The translations under genes and the position numbers were made by a program. A DNA stretch of 64,000 nt from Undaria pinnatifida (Eukaryota; Sar; Phaeophyceae; Laminariales; Alariaceae), in contig JABAKD010000023.1 in assembly GCA_012845835.1 (NCBI GenBank), positions 16,302,702 through 16,366,701 on the forward strand. The letters are read 5' to 3'. Positions within the stretch are counted from its first letter, which is position 1. Every line of letters starts with the position of its first letter. The notes under the pieces are model-generated. The model did not search any database. It was given only the letters and a program-made list of their open reading frames with translations, and had not been told where the DNA came from. This document shows, piece by piece, positions 22,806 through 33,782 of this stretch.

Positions 22806-24650
22806 CAGGGCTTGTCACGGGTCATGACCCGACCCGCGGGTCGGGTCAAGGGGGTTTCAGAATCTCGCGGGTCGGGTCGGGTCTGGTCAAGACGTTCTCA
22901 AAATCTCGCGGGTCGGGTCAGGTCGGGTTAAGAGGTTTTCAAAATCTCGCGGGTCGGGGTCGGGTCGGGTCAAGAGGCTTCAAAATCTCGCGGGTCGGGT
23001 CGGGTCGGGTCAAGAGGTTCTCAAAATCTCGCGGGTCGGGTCGGGTCGGGTCAACAGGTTTTCAAAATCTCGCGGGTCGGGGTCGGGTCGGGTCAAGAGG
23101 CTTCAAAATCTCGCGGGTCGGGTCGGGTCGGGTCAAGAGGTTCTCAAAATCTAGCGGGTCGGGTCGGGTCGGGTCAAGAGGTGTTCAAAATCTCGCGGGT
23201 CGGGATCGGGTCGGGTCAAGAGGCTTCAAAATCTCGCGGGTCGGGTCGGGTCGGGTCGGGTCGGGTCGGGTCGGGTCGGGTCGGGTCATGACCCGCCAGA
23301 TATGGGTCAGTTCGCGGGTCAAGCCATAATGACCCGCGAGTTGTTTTGGGCTGACCCGCGGGTCACGGATCTGGCCCGCGGATCCGCCTTTTTCAAACTT
23401 ACAGCTGAGAGCCATTGATGCCGTGCAAGCGCCCCGCGGGTCGGGCCCGCGGGTCCGCAAATCAAATACAAACATTTCCGCTCCCTGCCTCCCTCGTGCC
23501 GACGCTCCGATCATGTCATCACAGCGTGCAGAAAAATCACCAGGCAGTACCCCTAGCTACTTGTACCACGGCATACAGCAGTGTGACCCGAATCCCGTAC
23601 CTACTGAAGCCGTAATAACAGTAGTAGTATTATTACGGTCATACCAGTACGAAATGTGACCGTAAAAAGGCAAGGAAGGGCAGTCGTCGTCGAAGCAGCA
23701 GCAGCAGCACTGGCAGCAGCAGCACTGGCAGCAGCAAGCACCAGCAGCAAACCCCGGATTCTCGCGGATCGCAGCCCCTGCTGACAGACCCACCGCCCCA
23801 GTTGTGGGCGGCTCAGCTAGGCTGCTTGCCGGGGCTGGAGACTGCACAGATAGAAGATAGATGCAGCTGCTGCAGTGGGTATTATAGTAGCTAGCTCGAT
23901 AATTATCATACCAGTACGAAATATAACTAAACGTAAAAAAGCAAGCAGCAGCAGCAGCAGCACAGCAGCAGCACCCTGGCAGCAGCAAGCACCAGCAGCA
24001 GACAACGCATCCTCGCGGATCGCAGCCCCTGCTGACAGATCCACCGCCCCAGTTGTGGGCTTGCTGCCGGAGGCGGTACAGCTAGGCTGCTTGCCAGGGC
24101 CGGAGATTGCACTTATAACTTATACCTAGATCGCTCGTCGGGTCGCTCGTCGGGTCGCTCGTCGGGTCGACCCGGTGGTCTAGCGGTACGGGCATGCCCA
24201 TGCATGTGGGTTGCGGTTTCTCTCCTATTTTTCGCGCGCACACCACATGACATAATCATCAGCTGCAAACAATGCCGGTAAAAAACCCAGAGAACACGAC
24301 ATACTGGGAAAAGTACGAGGGACCAAGGACCAACCAACCGACCGAGGTATATACATGTTTTGACCCGTGAGAAATGTCACGGGTCAAGTCGACATGACCC
24401 GCATGAAACCCGCATCTCGCGGGTCACCCGACTTGTGGCGGGTCAGGTCGGGTCGGGTCAGGAGGATTTCAGAATCTCGCGGGTCGGGTCGGGTCGGGTC
24501 AGGAGGTTTTCAAAATCTCGCGGGTCGGGTCGGGTCAAGACGTCTCGAAATTCTCGCGGGTCGGGTCGGGTCGGTTCAAGACGTCTCGAAATTCTCACCT
24601 GACCCGACCCGACCCGACCCGACCCGCGAGATTTGACCCGACATGCGAAA
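22806..24650 (+). mobile_element. GGGTC-word repeat element, copy 3 (complete)
   Basis: The left array 22815-23290 is a higher-order repeat: GGGTC runs alternate with TCAAGAGGT-TTCAAAATCTCGC every 45-60 bp. It is followed by CCGCGGGTCCGCAAAT, CAG runs at 23697-23740 and 23940-23965, and a ~200-bp internal direct duplication. ATCGCAGCCCCTGCTGACAG occurs at 23768 and again near 24020. A TCGCTCGTCGGG triplet repeat and the right array (24360-24640) complete it. No coding gene. Confidence 0.7.
24170..24230 (+). promoter_or_regulatory. tRNA-like A/B-box pair in GGGTC element
   Basis: GGTGGTCTAGCGGTACGGG is a good A-box-like motif. About 35 nt on, GTGGGTTGCGGTTTC is a poor B-box-like match. The equivalent site occurs near 25440 and, in reverse, near 1290. 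It suggests a tRNA-derived head, but the B box is weak. Confidence 0.3.
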
Positions 24651-24689
24651 ATCCCTGATCGTTTCGTGCGTAGGTTCAGTGTATCGTGA

Positions 24690-25015
24690 TGTGGGGGTTG
24701 GCCAAATTTTGGGTACCGGTTTACTACTACCGTTCATACTGCTGCACCTTGCTGCATGCACTGCTCAGTAGTACCGGTTTATTCGGTACGTACTGCTGCA
24801 CTGCCGTACTGCTGTAGTGGGTTCGTCGGTGGGTGGTGGGTAGGTGGTGGGGGCACTGGGCGGTGCCTGGCGGGTTGGTGGATCCTTTCGTACGTGGGTT
24901 AATTTTTGCGGGCTGTGGGGGTTGCCCCATCATTTTTGGTACCAGTTTACTACCAGCGCTACTTTTTTTTATCCGCGATACCGGCCGGCAACTGGCATAC
25001 TTCGATAGTACCACT
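24690..25015 (+). mobile_element. Element X, copy 4 (fragment)
   Basis: Contains CGTACTGCTGCACTGCCGTACTGC, GGTGGGTAGGTGG and the X right end ATACCGGCCGGCAACTGGCATA...GTACCACTAG. It sits between GGGTC elements. Confidence 0.55.
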
Positions 25016-25640
25016 AGTAAAGTATTACTACGCGAATCCCGTGTCGCATGAAGCCGTAGGAATTATTCAGGTATGCTATCATCCACCCAAGTCCACTGAA
25101 ACAACCCAGGCCAAACACTCTCGCTGTATTGGTCAAGGAGCAACAATAAGAACGATACATGGCGGTATAAAAATCCATGTACGACGTGTGTACACATGGA
25201 ATACCCGGTAAGAAATATCGTACTAATACGAAATGTGACCGAACACAAAAATGCAAGAGCAGCAGTTGTCGTCGAAGCAGTAGCAGTAGCAGCAAGCATC
25301 AGCAGCAGACCCCATATGCTCGTGGATAGCAGCCCCTGCTGACAGACCCACCACCTGCTGCCGGAGGCGGCTCAGCTAGGCTGCTTGCCGGGGCCGTAGA
25401 CTGCATAGCACATAGCTAGCTCGCTCGTCGTGTCGATCCGGGGGTCTAGCGCTACAGGCACGGACGGCTAAGTGCGGATGTGTAAATTGCGGTATTTTTC
25501 ATGTTTCGCGCCCACACCACATATATGTTGCAATCAATGCCGGTAAAAACCAGAGCGCACGACATCCTGGGAAGAGTGTACGAGGGACCAAGGACTAGCC
25601 AACCAACCACAAGGTACATATCCAGACATGTTTGACCCGT

Positions 25641-25957
25641 GATTTTTTCTTTTCTTTTCACACATCTATTTTCCAGCTTCGGGACAAGCTATGGTCACAG
25701 GTGTCGTCCCTTCCCCCCCCCCGGTTCTTGCCTTCGATTTTTATCGCGCATAGCGTTCCGCAATCCCATTGTTCGACGTTTTTCATCGAGTGTTGCTAAC
25801 TCACGCTCTCGCACTGTAAGCAAGTCAATTTGTGCACAAGAAAAACTCCCCACGAATTTATACGAGTATGCACTCGGGGGAGATTTGAACTCACGAAACT
25901 GACCTATACCAGGCTCGAGGATAACCTGATACGCCACCGGGGCGACTGGCTAAATAT
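25641..25957 (-). mobile_element. tRNA-derived SINE
   Basis: On the minus strand the head (about 25957 downward) reads GCCCCGGTGGCGTATCAGG, with an A-box-like TGGCGTATCAGG. About 35 nt on comes GAGTTCAAATCTCCC, a B-box-like motif. An unrelated body follows, and the element ends in an A-rich tail (AAAAGAAAAGAAAAAA) at 25643-25660. It interrupts the right end of a GGGTC element: the flanks TTTGACCCGTGA and ATCACGGGTC are close together in the copy at about 24358-24385. A clean target duplication is not visible. The acceptor stem does not pair, so it is not a working tRNA gene. Confidence 0.55.
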
Positions 25958-26017
25958 ATCACGGGTCCAAAAGGACCCGACCCGCATGAAACCCACACCT
26001 CACGGGTCACTCGGAGT

Positions 26018-26172
26018 GTGTCGGGTCGGGTCGGGTCGGGTCGGGTCGGGTTGGGTCGGGTCGAGTCCGGTCGGGTCGGGTCGGGTCGGGTCGGGTCGGG
26101 TCGGGTCGGGTCGGGTCGGGTCGGGTCGGGTCGGGTCGGGTCGGGTCGGGTCGGGTCGGGTCGGGTCGGGTC
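26018..26172 (+). repeat. Pure (GGGTC)n array
   Basis: About 30 head-to-tail GGGTC pentamers with few substitutions. The G3-TC-G3 spacing is that of a strong G-quadruplex sequence. Confidence 0.95.
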
Positions 26173-26314
26173 AAGATGTTTTAAACTCTCGCGGGGCGGG
26201 TCGGGTCAGCGGGTCGGGTCGGGTCCAGATGTTTTAAAACCTCGCGGGTCGGGTCGGGTCAGCTGACCCGACCCGACCCGACCCGTGAGGTATGACCTGA
26301 CCCGTGAACAGCCG

Positions 26315-26480
26315 TGATGATTTTGACGGGAAACGTGTGGGACGGGAATTGGCACTTCGTGACCTGGTTGGGTGGGACCACAGGAACGATATTGGCACGG
26401 GGACGTGAATTAATCCCAATTCCTGTGAAACCTCGAGGGAATGTTCCCGCGGGAATTTTCCCGAGGACTGCTCTGGAAAT
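26315..26480 (+). repeat. GGGAA-word block, second
   Basis: ACGGGAAACGTG, GACGGGAATTGG, CGCGGGAATTTTCCCG and related words, adjacent to a GGGTC array as at 21.3-21.5 kb. Confidence 0.55.
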
Positions 26481-26604
26481 AAATGGTTCGTCCACCCTGT
26501 CAGAATTAAGATTATTTTCTTGACTCTGGGATACTACGTGGTACCAAATATCACATGTCCACACCCTGGACAATGAACACAACAGTGGTCTATTGCATCG
26601 ACAA

Positions 26605-27110
26605 TACAAGAGGGGGGCAATCTATCGATAGCCATTGTCAGCGACAATGGATTGTGGAAGGTGTCTATCGATAGACACTGTCGTCGACAATAGATTATGG
26701 AAGGTGTCTAGAGGTAGATATCGTCATCCACAATAGATTGTGGAACGTGTCTATCGATACATATTGTCGTCGACAATAGATTGTCGAAGGTGTCTGTCGA
26801 TAGACATTGCCATCGACAGTTGACAATAGATTGTCGGAGCGGTCTGTCGATAGGAATTGCCATCGACCATAGATGTGGAAGGTGTCTATCGATAGATATT
26901 GTCGACTTTGGAGGGTGCCCATCGATAGATGTTGTCGGCGACACTAAATGTCAACCGTGTCCATCAATGGCCATTGCTGGTCACCATAAACTGCGCGGCA
27001 TGTCTATCGATGGCAATTGTCGGTCGCAATAGAGTTTGCGACATATCTATTGATGGCCATTGTCCGCCGCAATGGATTGTGCACGCTGTCCATTGACAAG
27101 CATTCACTGC
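26605..27110 (+). repeat. 43-bp palindromic satellite, block 1
   Basis: About 11 units of roughly 43 bp. Each unit combines a palindrome TCTATCGATAGA with a second, ATTGTCGTCGACAAT, then a spacer AGATTGTGGAAGGTG. Units drift rightward (ATCGAT to ATTGATGG). Confidence 0.85.
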
Positions 27111-27540
27111 TGTGTGCGATGGTGGACTTCGTGCTTTGGGGGAAAAGCCACGATAGTGCATTGATGAAACAATAGTTTCAGGTGTAGAGGGTGTGTACTG
27201 TTGGGAGATGAAGACCAACAACGCAGAAGGGCTTCTTCCGACTGGGAGAGTGCTTCTGAAGTACCGCCGCTTTCAAGACATTCGCCGTTTAAGCAGGTAG
27301 GGCTGCTGCCTAGCGTACATGGGTTTCAAACGAGAAGCAATATCATGCTACCGTCCATAGTAGTAGCAATTTTACGACAAAATACGTATACACCGGCAAT
27401 CCGAAAAACTGCCACTCAGCGTCAAGCGTACATGCAAAATACAACTAACCGCAGGCGTCAACAATGAACATCAACATTTCGCTCCACGATATACAAACGG
27501 TTAAGACAAAAGTTAGTCTCTTGTGGAAACACCCCCAACA
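27111..27540. other. Anonymous stretch between satellite blocks
   Basis: Mostly non-repetitive. No gene recognised. Faint satellite words persist at its right edge. Confidence 0.4.
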
Positions 27541-28380
27541 ATCTACTCTGGGCGGCCAGATACAATGTTGTGGGTGGCGATGGGTATTGATAGACACCAT
27601 TGGGTATCTATTGCTGGCGACATTAGTAAACATTGGCGGTCGGCAACAACGGCCATTGATACCACTCCACGATATGCAATAGGTTTAGACAGTAGTCTAT
27701 TGTGAAAATACGCCCAATAGCCTATCGTGCGTGTCGATGGCTATTGATGGACAACTGCATGTCTATGGCGGGAAAAGCTATCGGTAGACAACCTTGTATG
27801 GTCCATTGTTCAAACAATGTATATCGCGGTTGCTTCCCCGGTATCTCTTTCGCAGGACAACAACCATCTCTTGATAACCATGGCACTCCATTGTGACAAC
27901 CAATGTCTATCGCACTCGATTCCCCGCCGTCTATCGTTCAGGGCAATATCTATCTATTGACAACCATGTGACTCCATTGTGGCAAACACTGCTTATCGCG
28001 GTTGCCCCCCCGACATCTATTGCTCAAGACAATAGCCATTTATGGACAACCATGTCACTCCATTGTTACAGCAAAGGTGTATTGTGTGCATTGCCGAACA
28101 TACATGGTTCCCTGACAATGTCTATCGATAGACAGCAATGCCAAACTCTTGCGGTTAACAATGTCCATTGATACGCACTTTTCCTGGGCTACTGTAGCGG
28201 CAATGTGCTATTTCCTTTCTATTGTCCAGAGTGTAAGCACGCCATACAAAATCTATCCATTGACGCCAACCGCCCATTGCCCAAAGTACCAAAAAGCATT
28301 GCTGCGGACAATGTATATCGATAGAAAGCGTTGCTAGTGCATTGTCAACGCAGCAGACCACTGTTGTGTCTATTTTCCAG
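27541..28380 (+). repeat. 43-bp-related satellite, degenerate block 2
   Basis: Words such as CTATTGATAGAC, CTATCGGTAGACAACC, CCATTGT and TCTATCGATAGACAGCA recur, but unit length is irregular. It is an older or more rearranged part of the same array. Confidence 0.6.
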
Positions 28381-28660
28381 GGAGTGGTCTCTACTCGTAG
28401 GCGGCTGCCGCCGCAATTGGGCGCGTATAACGTAATACCGGTCTTTGTGGAAGCTCTCAGCTTTGTGGGCGCGTGAGGGTTTTGGCCGGCTGTCGGATGT
28501 CCCGACGACGAACCCCCATCGTGAAGGGGTCAACGGGTACCTGAGGGCGTATTTATATGGCAACTCTTTGTGGAGGATCTCTGCTTCCTGAAGGGCATCG
28601 GAACCTGGTGTTCACAATACATCAGTACACCGTACGAGTTGCAGAAAAACAAGTAGAATA
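28381..28660. other. Non-satellite insert in the array
   Basis: About 280 bp without satellite words separates blocks 2 and 3. No coding motif or terminal repeats identified. Confidence 0.45.
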
Positions 28661-29110
28661 GGTCGGTGATGGTGTCCATCGACAGACATTGTCCACAACA
28701 ATAGACTGTAAACGGTGACCATCGATAGCCATTTCCTGTCACAATAGATTGAGAAACGCATCTGTCGATAGCCGTTGCCGGTCACAATAAATTGTGCAAG
28801 CTATGTATCGATAGACATTGTCTACCACAATGTAATGTAAACGGTGACCATCGATAGCGATTTCCCGACACAATTGTTTTACGAAATGCATCTATCGAAA
28901 ACCATTGCTGGCTGCAATAGATTGTGCAAGCTACCCATTGGTAGCCATTGTCGGTGACAGTAGCTTTCAACCGAGGTACTTCAGCACAGTCCTGCTTAGC
29001 CAATTCGTTGGGGAGTTGACCTATCGAGAGACATTACCGACAACAAGAGATCGACAAATTTGCTAATCGATAGCTTTGCCGACGACAATAGATCCGTCCA
29101 TTGCACCATA
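28661..29110 (+). repeat. 43-bp palindromic satellite, block 3
   Basis: About 10 units with ATCGATAGCCATT, CACAATAGATTG and GTAAACGGTGACC variants. Neighbouring pairs of units resemble each other, hinting at an 86-bp higher-order period. Confidence 0.75.
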
Positions 29111-30865
29111 ATCCATTGCTATTGCAGGAGGCATTGTCTCGTTTTGTCCAGGGTGTGCACATGTCACCACCGTCTACTTTGTACCTGGTGTGACATTTGT
29201 CTGCTGTACACGTCGCCCATCACCCACAACAAAGAACCACACACCTACTACAGTATACCGCTATTAATAGCGCTTGTTGTTAGGCGAGGGGGCTTCGTCC
29301 TCACACAAACGCAACAGCACCACCACCGCCACCACTACCACCACCACAGCACCACCACAGCAGCAGCAACAGCAGCAAAGGCGGTGGCGACCTAACGTCG
29401 CCGGAGACAGTGTTCGCGCCAGATATTAAAAAAAGAAGACAAACAGGAAAACAAGACCAACCAATTCAACATAAAACCGCTTTCCAAAAATCAGAAGCCA
29501 TAAAGGCCCAGATTAACGAGGAACTCGCCAAATCGAAGTTCGATTTTTTTTTTTTTATTGAACTAAATTTGCATCTGATTGGCCGAAAATTGAATCACCG
29601 TGCAGGCCTTTCAGAATAATTACAAAAAGTCAAATTCAACAAAGAAGTAAAAAATACTTGTGCTTACAAGGGAGTTTCGGAAAACGTTTTTGTTTCCAGA
29701 ATAAAAATATTGCAGAATAAAAATATTTTCATAAATCAGAGGAAAAAATCGCGTTTCGTTCGGGGTTTTGCCCCCAACCCCAGAACCAGAGGATTTTGTT
29801 GGGCTCTCGTTCTGGAAACTCAAGTTCCGGTTCAAAACCATAATTAACAGGGCCCAACATGTTTTAGTGTGGAGCGCGCTCTGATGTGTATCACCAACAC
29901 CACCCACCTACAGCAGTACCCGTACCTGGACACACTTCAGACATTAATATAGCGCTTCAACCAAAAACAAAGCACACACCGTACCACCAGTAGCTAGCCG
30001 CAGCAACAGCAGCAGCAGCAGCGAGACACGCACGCAGTAGCGAACGGCCGCAAGGATGTGGGCTCCTCCTCGAAGGTTCGAATCGGTGATGGCACACCGC
30101 AATGGGCAAAGGAGAGGAGAGCTGGGAGAGGGGGTGCTGGGTGCCTAGGAGAGAGGCTTGCCAATATGGCTACAGCGACCGAGAGGCACAAAAGGGCTTT
30201 CGAGCCTGCGGGTATCGCCTTACTCGCCGTGCACTGCCGCTGCGTCTCGCTGCTGCTGCGTGCTTTGTTGCTCTGGCAGCCTCAGCACTAGCCTGTGTTT
30301 GGCACACTCGTCGATTTCGTGACGTAGCGTACGTGCTGTTGAAAACAACACTTGGTACCTGGCACGCGAATTCGCGCACACCCACACAGCTATGTGGGAG
30401 TTGATTTTGATTGCTGACAACCACTGACACAGAGCCACTGCCTTATTTTATGTTTGAGCCGACCACGGGTACGCAGGTTTTGGTCACGCGCTGCTGTTAT
30501 TGGTGCGTGCTTCGTCGCATAGGCAGTCTGATTATTAGCTGTGTAGCTAGGTTCCTGCTGCTGATAGCTGACGTTCGCTTCGTTGGCCAAATGCAAAAAG
30601 CAAAAGCACACAAAAAAAACATGTTGCAACCTCTTTGAACGCGGCCGAATTTTACACCAATCAGCACGAAACGACATTTTGCCATTTCGTTCTGGAAACT
30701 GGAGTGTTTGCGTGAAGCAGAATTTGATTGGGTTTGCTTCAACGGGCTATTTAGACTTTCAAAACAGAATGGGTTTTAAAATTGCATGCGAGAACCCAAA
30801 AAATAAAACTCGATTTCAAAGTGGAAAAAAAAATCTAGGAATTTTAAAAGTGCGAGCAAAACAAC
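29111..30865. other. Anonymous stretch with triplet runs
   Basis: ACC and CAG triplets at about 29310-29370, a T run near 29544-29555, and CAG/CTG runs near 30005-30030. A GGTTCGAATCGG motif at about 30072 is B-box-like but has no tRNA fold. No gene is supported. Confidence 0.4.
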
Positions 30866-30884
30866 AGGATTCTTCACGGTGCGG

Positions 30885-31122
30885 TTTTTACTATCGGCTC
30901 GGTGCGGTTGACCGCGCCGAACCGCAACGTAGGGTTTTTGTCCTCTTGAAAACCGCACCGCACCGCGCCGTAGGTTTTACGATATTGAACAACCGCACCG
31001 AACCGCACCGTGGCATTTACGAATTGTGAAAACCGCACCGAACCGCACCGTAGGATATATCACAGCACTGAACCGCACTGTATGATTTACAATATCCGAA
31101 AACCGCACCGAACCGCACCGTA
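30885..31122 (+). repeat. ACCGCACCGA-word array, left
   Basis: AACCGCACCGAACCGCACCG followed by TAGG and a TTTACGA-type spacer recurs about every 55-65 bp, five times. It continues at 31856 after an insert. Confidence 0.85.
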
Positions 31123-31842
31123 AGAGTCATTTCTAACGAGCAAACGAAATTTCCAAAAACTTTCGATTTCAGCAAGAAAAAAATGGCAACGCTTTCCAAA
31201 AAGACGACAAACTTTCTATCGCGAAACACTGCGCATTTATTTGGCAAGTTTTTGGATATTTTGTCAAGTTTCGTCATCATAACGCCCTCAGATTATATAC
31301 AGCAGCAGCAGCAGCAGGGAGCCAACGGCACGCCGACGCTCTCTATGGAGCAAATGCTGGCGCAGAAAGGACTTCAGGCACAGCCTATGTACCCCAGAGG
31401 TTGGCAGTCCTTCCAGTACGGCCGAATTCGCCTGAGAAAAGCTGGGGCGGCTGCTGTTTTTGATGATGCTTCAGCACCCGCTCAAAACGACGCCCATGTG
31501 GCATCTACGCGGGCCTCACGGCCAGTGTCGCCAGCCCTATCATAGCTGCTGCCAATGACACCGTGTATCTTCCGTACCTCCCGCTATTACAGAAGTTAGA
31601 GCAAGTCTAGCATCGGGCGTCGTGGGGTGGTCTTGTTTGTACAACCTTGCGTTGGCGTTATTGGCCTGAAATGGCAGATGGAATGGCAAATCTCACTTTC
31701 CAAAAACTTGCCAACGAAGCGGAACGGAAATATAAAAAACAAAACTTTGGCACGTTTATTGCTGTTTTGGCAAGTCCAAATTTCCAAAAACTTGCCAAAT
31801 TGACAAGAAACATGCCCAAAAAGTGTCGTTAGAAATGACCCT
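31123..31842. mobile_element. 720-bp insert with 17-bp inverted ends
   Basis: The left end AGAGTCATTTCTAACGA and right end TCGTTAGAAATGACCCT are inverted copies differing at one base. Inside each end a TTTCCAAAAACTTGCC-type motif is also inverted. The insert splits an ACCGCACCG array into 30885-31122 and 31856-31985. No clear target-site duplication is seen. It fits a MITE or a small DNA transposon carrying foreign sequence, including a GC-richer open frame. Confidence 0.5.
31183..31545 (+). CDS. Unrecognised frame within the inverted-end insert
   Basis: A 120-codon frame. Its first third is element sequence and a CAG run (six Gln). From about 31318 on it is richer in G+C and reads like coding sequence: TPTLSMEQMLAQKGLQAQPM and RGWQSFQYGRIRLRKAG, then an Ala/Ser-rich end. 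The CAG run directly precedes it and could serve as a splice acceptor. It may be a host exon picked up by the element. No family recognised and no start codon is convincing. Confidence 0.25.
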   Translation: MATLSKKTTNFLSRNTAHLFGKFLDILSSFVIITPSDYIQQQQQQGANGTPTLSMEQMLAQKGLQAQPMYPRGWQSFQYGRIRLRKAGAAAVFDDASAPAQNDAHVASTRASRPVSPALS

Positions 31843-31855
31843 GAAGATTCCCGAT

Positions 31856-31985
31856 TTCATAAAACCGCACCGAACCACACCGTAGGAATGCCATCGAAAC
31901 AGCACCGCACCGTGTGCTTCAAGCCAAAAACGTTAGATCGTTTTTTTAACGGTGCGGTTTACTTGAAACCGTAAGACAAAACACG
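31856..31985 (+). repeat. ACCGCACCGA-word array, right
   Basis: AAAACCGCACCGAACCACACCG and variants continue the array of 30885-31122 on the other side of the insert. Confidence 0.7.
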
Positions 31986-32221
31986 CTTTCATCGACCGTG
32001 GAACCGTGCTATAGGATCACGGTTTTGTACCGTTCATCACGGTTTGTTCGCGTTTTGGAGTCAAAAGTGTACGTGCAAAAGTGTTCCCGTTATTTTACCT
32101 GGTTGCTTAACTCACAAGTAGGCACGGTTTATCATACATATACGCCTGTCGCACACATACTAAATAAATGGTACCTGGTAATCAATGTCATACGTCGTAT
32201 GATACCATGGTACCAGGTGTA

Positions 32222-33776
32222 GACTCAGATCTTTTGTCAGAGAGCGTTCGGTTAGTGCATCCCTGGCATCTCCGGGGGTCTCACTTCGACACCGCCTCCG
32301 TCCACTACTTGTGGAATGCTCCAGCTTTTCTTTGATTTCTTGCTCCGCCTTATTTTTTTTTGTTTCTGCTCCTCTTGCCAGTTGTTTCTTGACTTTTCAG
32401 CTGCTTCCTGCAAATATGGTTTTTCTGCCAACACGATTTTGAACCTTTTCGCGATATTTCTTCCTTTTCGTAAAGTAAGTTGAAGTTCCCACCGTTTGCC
32501 GCCAATTTGCCGCCTGTGCATTACTTGCGGAACGGTCCAGCTTGAGCTTTTGTTTGATTTCCACCATTTGTTTTGTACGTGCACGAAGTTTCACCATACT
32601 AGCTGAGATCTCGGGTTGGCTCATCATCTCAGCTCAGCTCCGCCAAGCACCCCACCGCAGCGCTATACCTCAGCAGCGCAGCGCCGTGCAGTGCCGTGCC
32701 CTGCGATACCCTGCCGTGTCCTGCAGCTCAGTTCAGCAGCGCACCGCAGTGCTAGCTCAGCAGAGCGCAGCGCCGTGCGGTGCCGCGGTTTGCCGTGCTT
32801 TGCCATGCTGCGTGCTTTGCTGCGCTTTTACTAGTTCGCGCATGCCAGTAACACTCGAAGTATAACACCACGTACCGGTACTATTATTACTACACCAATT
32901 TTGTACATATTACGTTGTTGTCGGATCACAAATAATGCACCCCCCGCCCAGCTCAGCCCGGCTGTATATATCCAAAAAAATGAAATATAGCTCAGCAGCG
33001 CAGCGCAGTGCGGTGCCGTGCCTTGCGCTTCGTTTTGCGGTGCTGTGCGTTCTTTTGAACATACAGCAGTAGTACCAGGTATGATACAGGTACCAGGTTT
33101 ATGTACGTGTTGTGTACTCTTTTTTTTGCTTTCGCAAGTTGATTATCCTCTCTCGGTCCCCATGCCCCCCCTCCCCCCCCCCCGCAAATATCACACGTAC
33201 TGCCGTTCAGAACGTGACATCAACAAGCAAACAGCACAGCGCAGGGCAATTAGCTCTGCACGAGCTCCTCTTGGCATTATCACTTCGCTATTCGCACCAA
33301 ATAATGACGGGCCTCTTCTTCCTGCCCCCCTTGCATGTTTCTGTTGCATTCTTCCTTGCGCGAGCGTAGCGGGCGGCGTCAGCCGCCCGCGAAGCGGAAC
33401 CCTGTGCTTTCTTTAGAACACACAGAGTACCACCAGGCAGCAGGTATTAGGCGAAGTCCCACGTACCAGGTACCGGTAGTACGTGTGTACTTGTCTTTTC
33501 GCGTTCGTCGTTGATTTTGTCCTCCATCGGTCCTCTTTGCGCTTTTTTCTTCGCGAATTACACCCGTGCTTCTGCCGATCAGAACGTGACATCGCCAGCA
33601 TACAGCACAGCACCGACAGGGCAATCAGCTCTGCACACAAGTAGCTCTTGGCATTATCAAATAGCTAGTTGCACTAAATCATGGGCCTCTTCTTTCTGCC
33701 CCCTTCACATTTAGTTGGAATCTTCCTCGCGCGAGCGTAGCGGGCGGCGTCAGCCGCCCGCGGCGCGGAGCCCTTG
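32222..33776 (+). mobile_element. TA-site hairpin element E1, copy c
   Basis: Starts after TA at 32220-32221 with GACTCAGATCTTTTGT, then the E1 block containing GGCATCTCCGGGGGTC, and ends AGCCCTTG at 33776. The hairpin end is duplicated: one stem-loop near 33370-33400 and the terminal one near 33739-33761. The ~350 bp before each are also similar, so the 3' end is tandemly repeated. The base pair after the end is TT, not TA. Orientation is opposite to copies a, b and d. No coding gene. Confidence 0.7.
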
Positions 33777-33782
33777 TTCTTC

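Larger units (their letters stand above)
25016..26300 (+). mobile_element. GGGTC-word repeat element, copy 4 (right part, with SINE insert)
   Basis: ATTATTCAGGTATGCTATCATCC, GGCGGTATAAAAATCCATGTACG, CAG runs near 25275-25310, CTGCTGACAGACCCACC and GACCAAGGACTAGCCAACC follow the order of copy 1 in reverse. A SINE-like insert interrupts it at 25641-25957. It ends in the longest GGGTC array. Confidence 0.65.

Noticed and set aside
22760..23329. 189-codon open frame of RVGSGRV repeats
   Set aside because: It stays open only because GGGTC lacks stop codons. The same peptide appears wherever the array occurs and in other frames.
26605..29110. CRISPR-like array of palindromic repeats
   Set aside because: Units are contiguous and degenerate, spacers are not unique, and there are no cas genes. 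It is a satellite.
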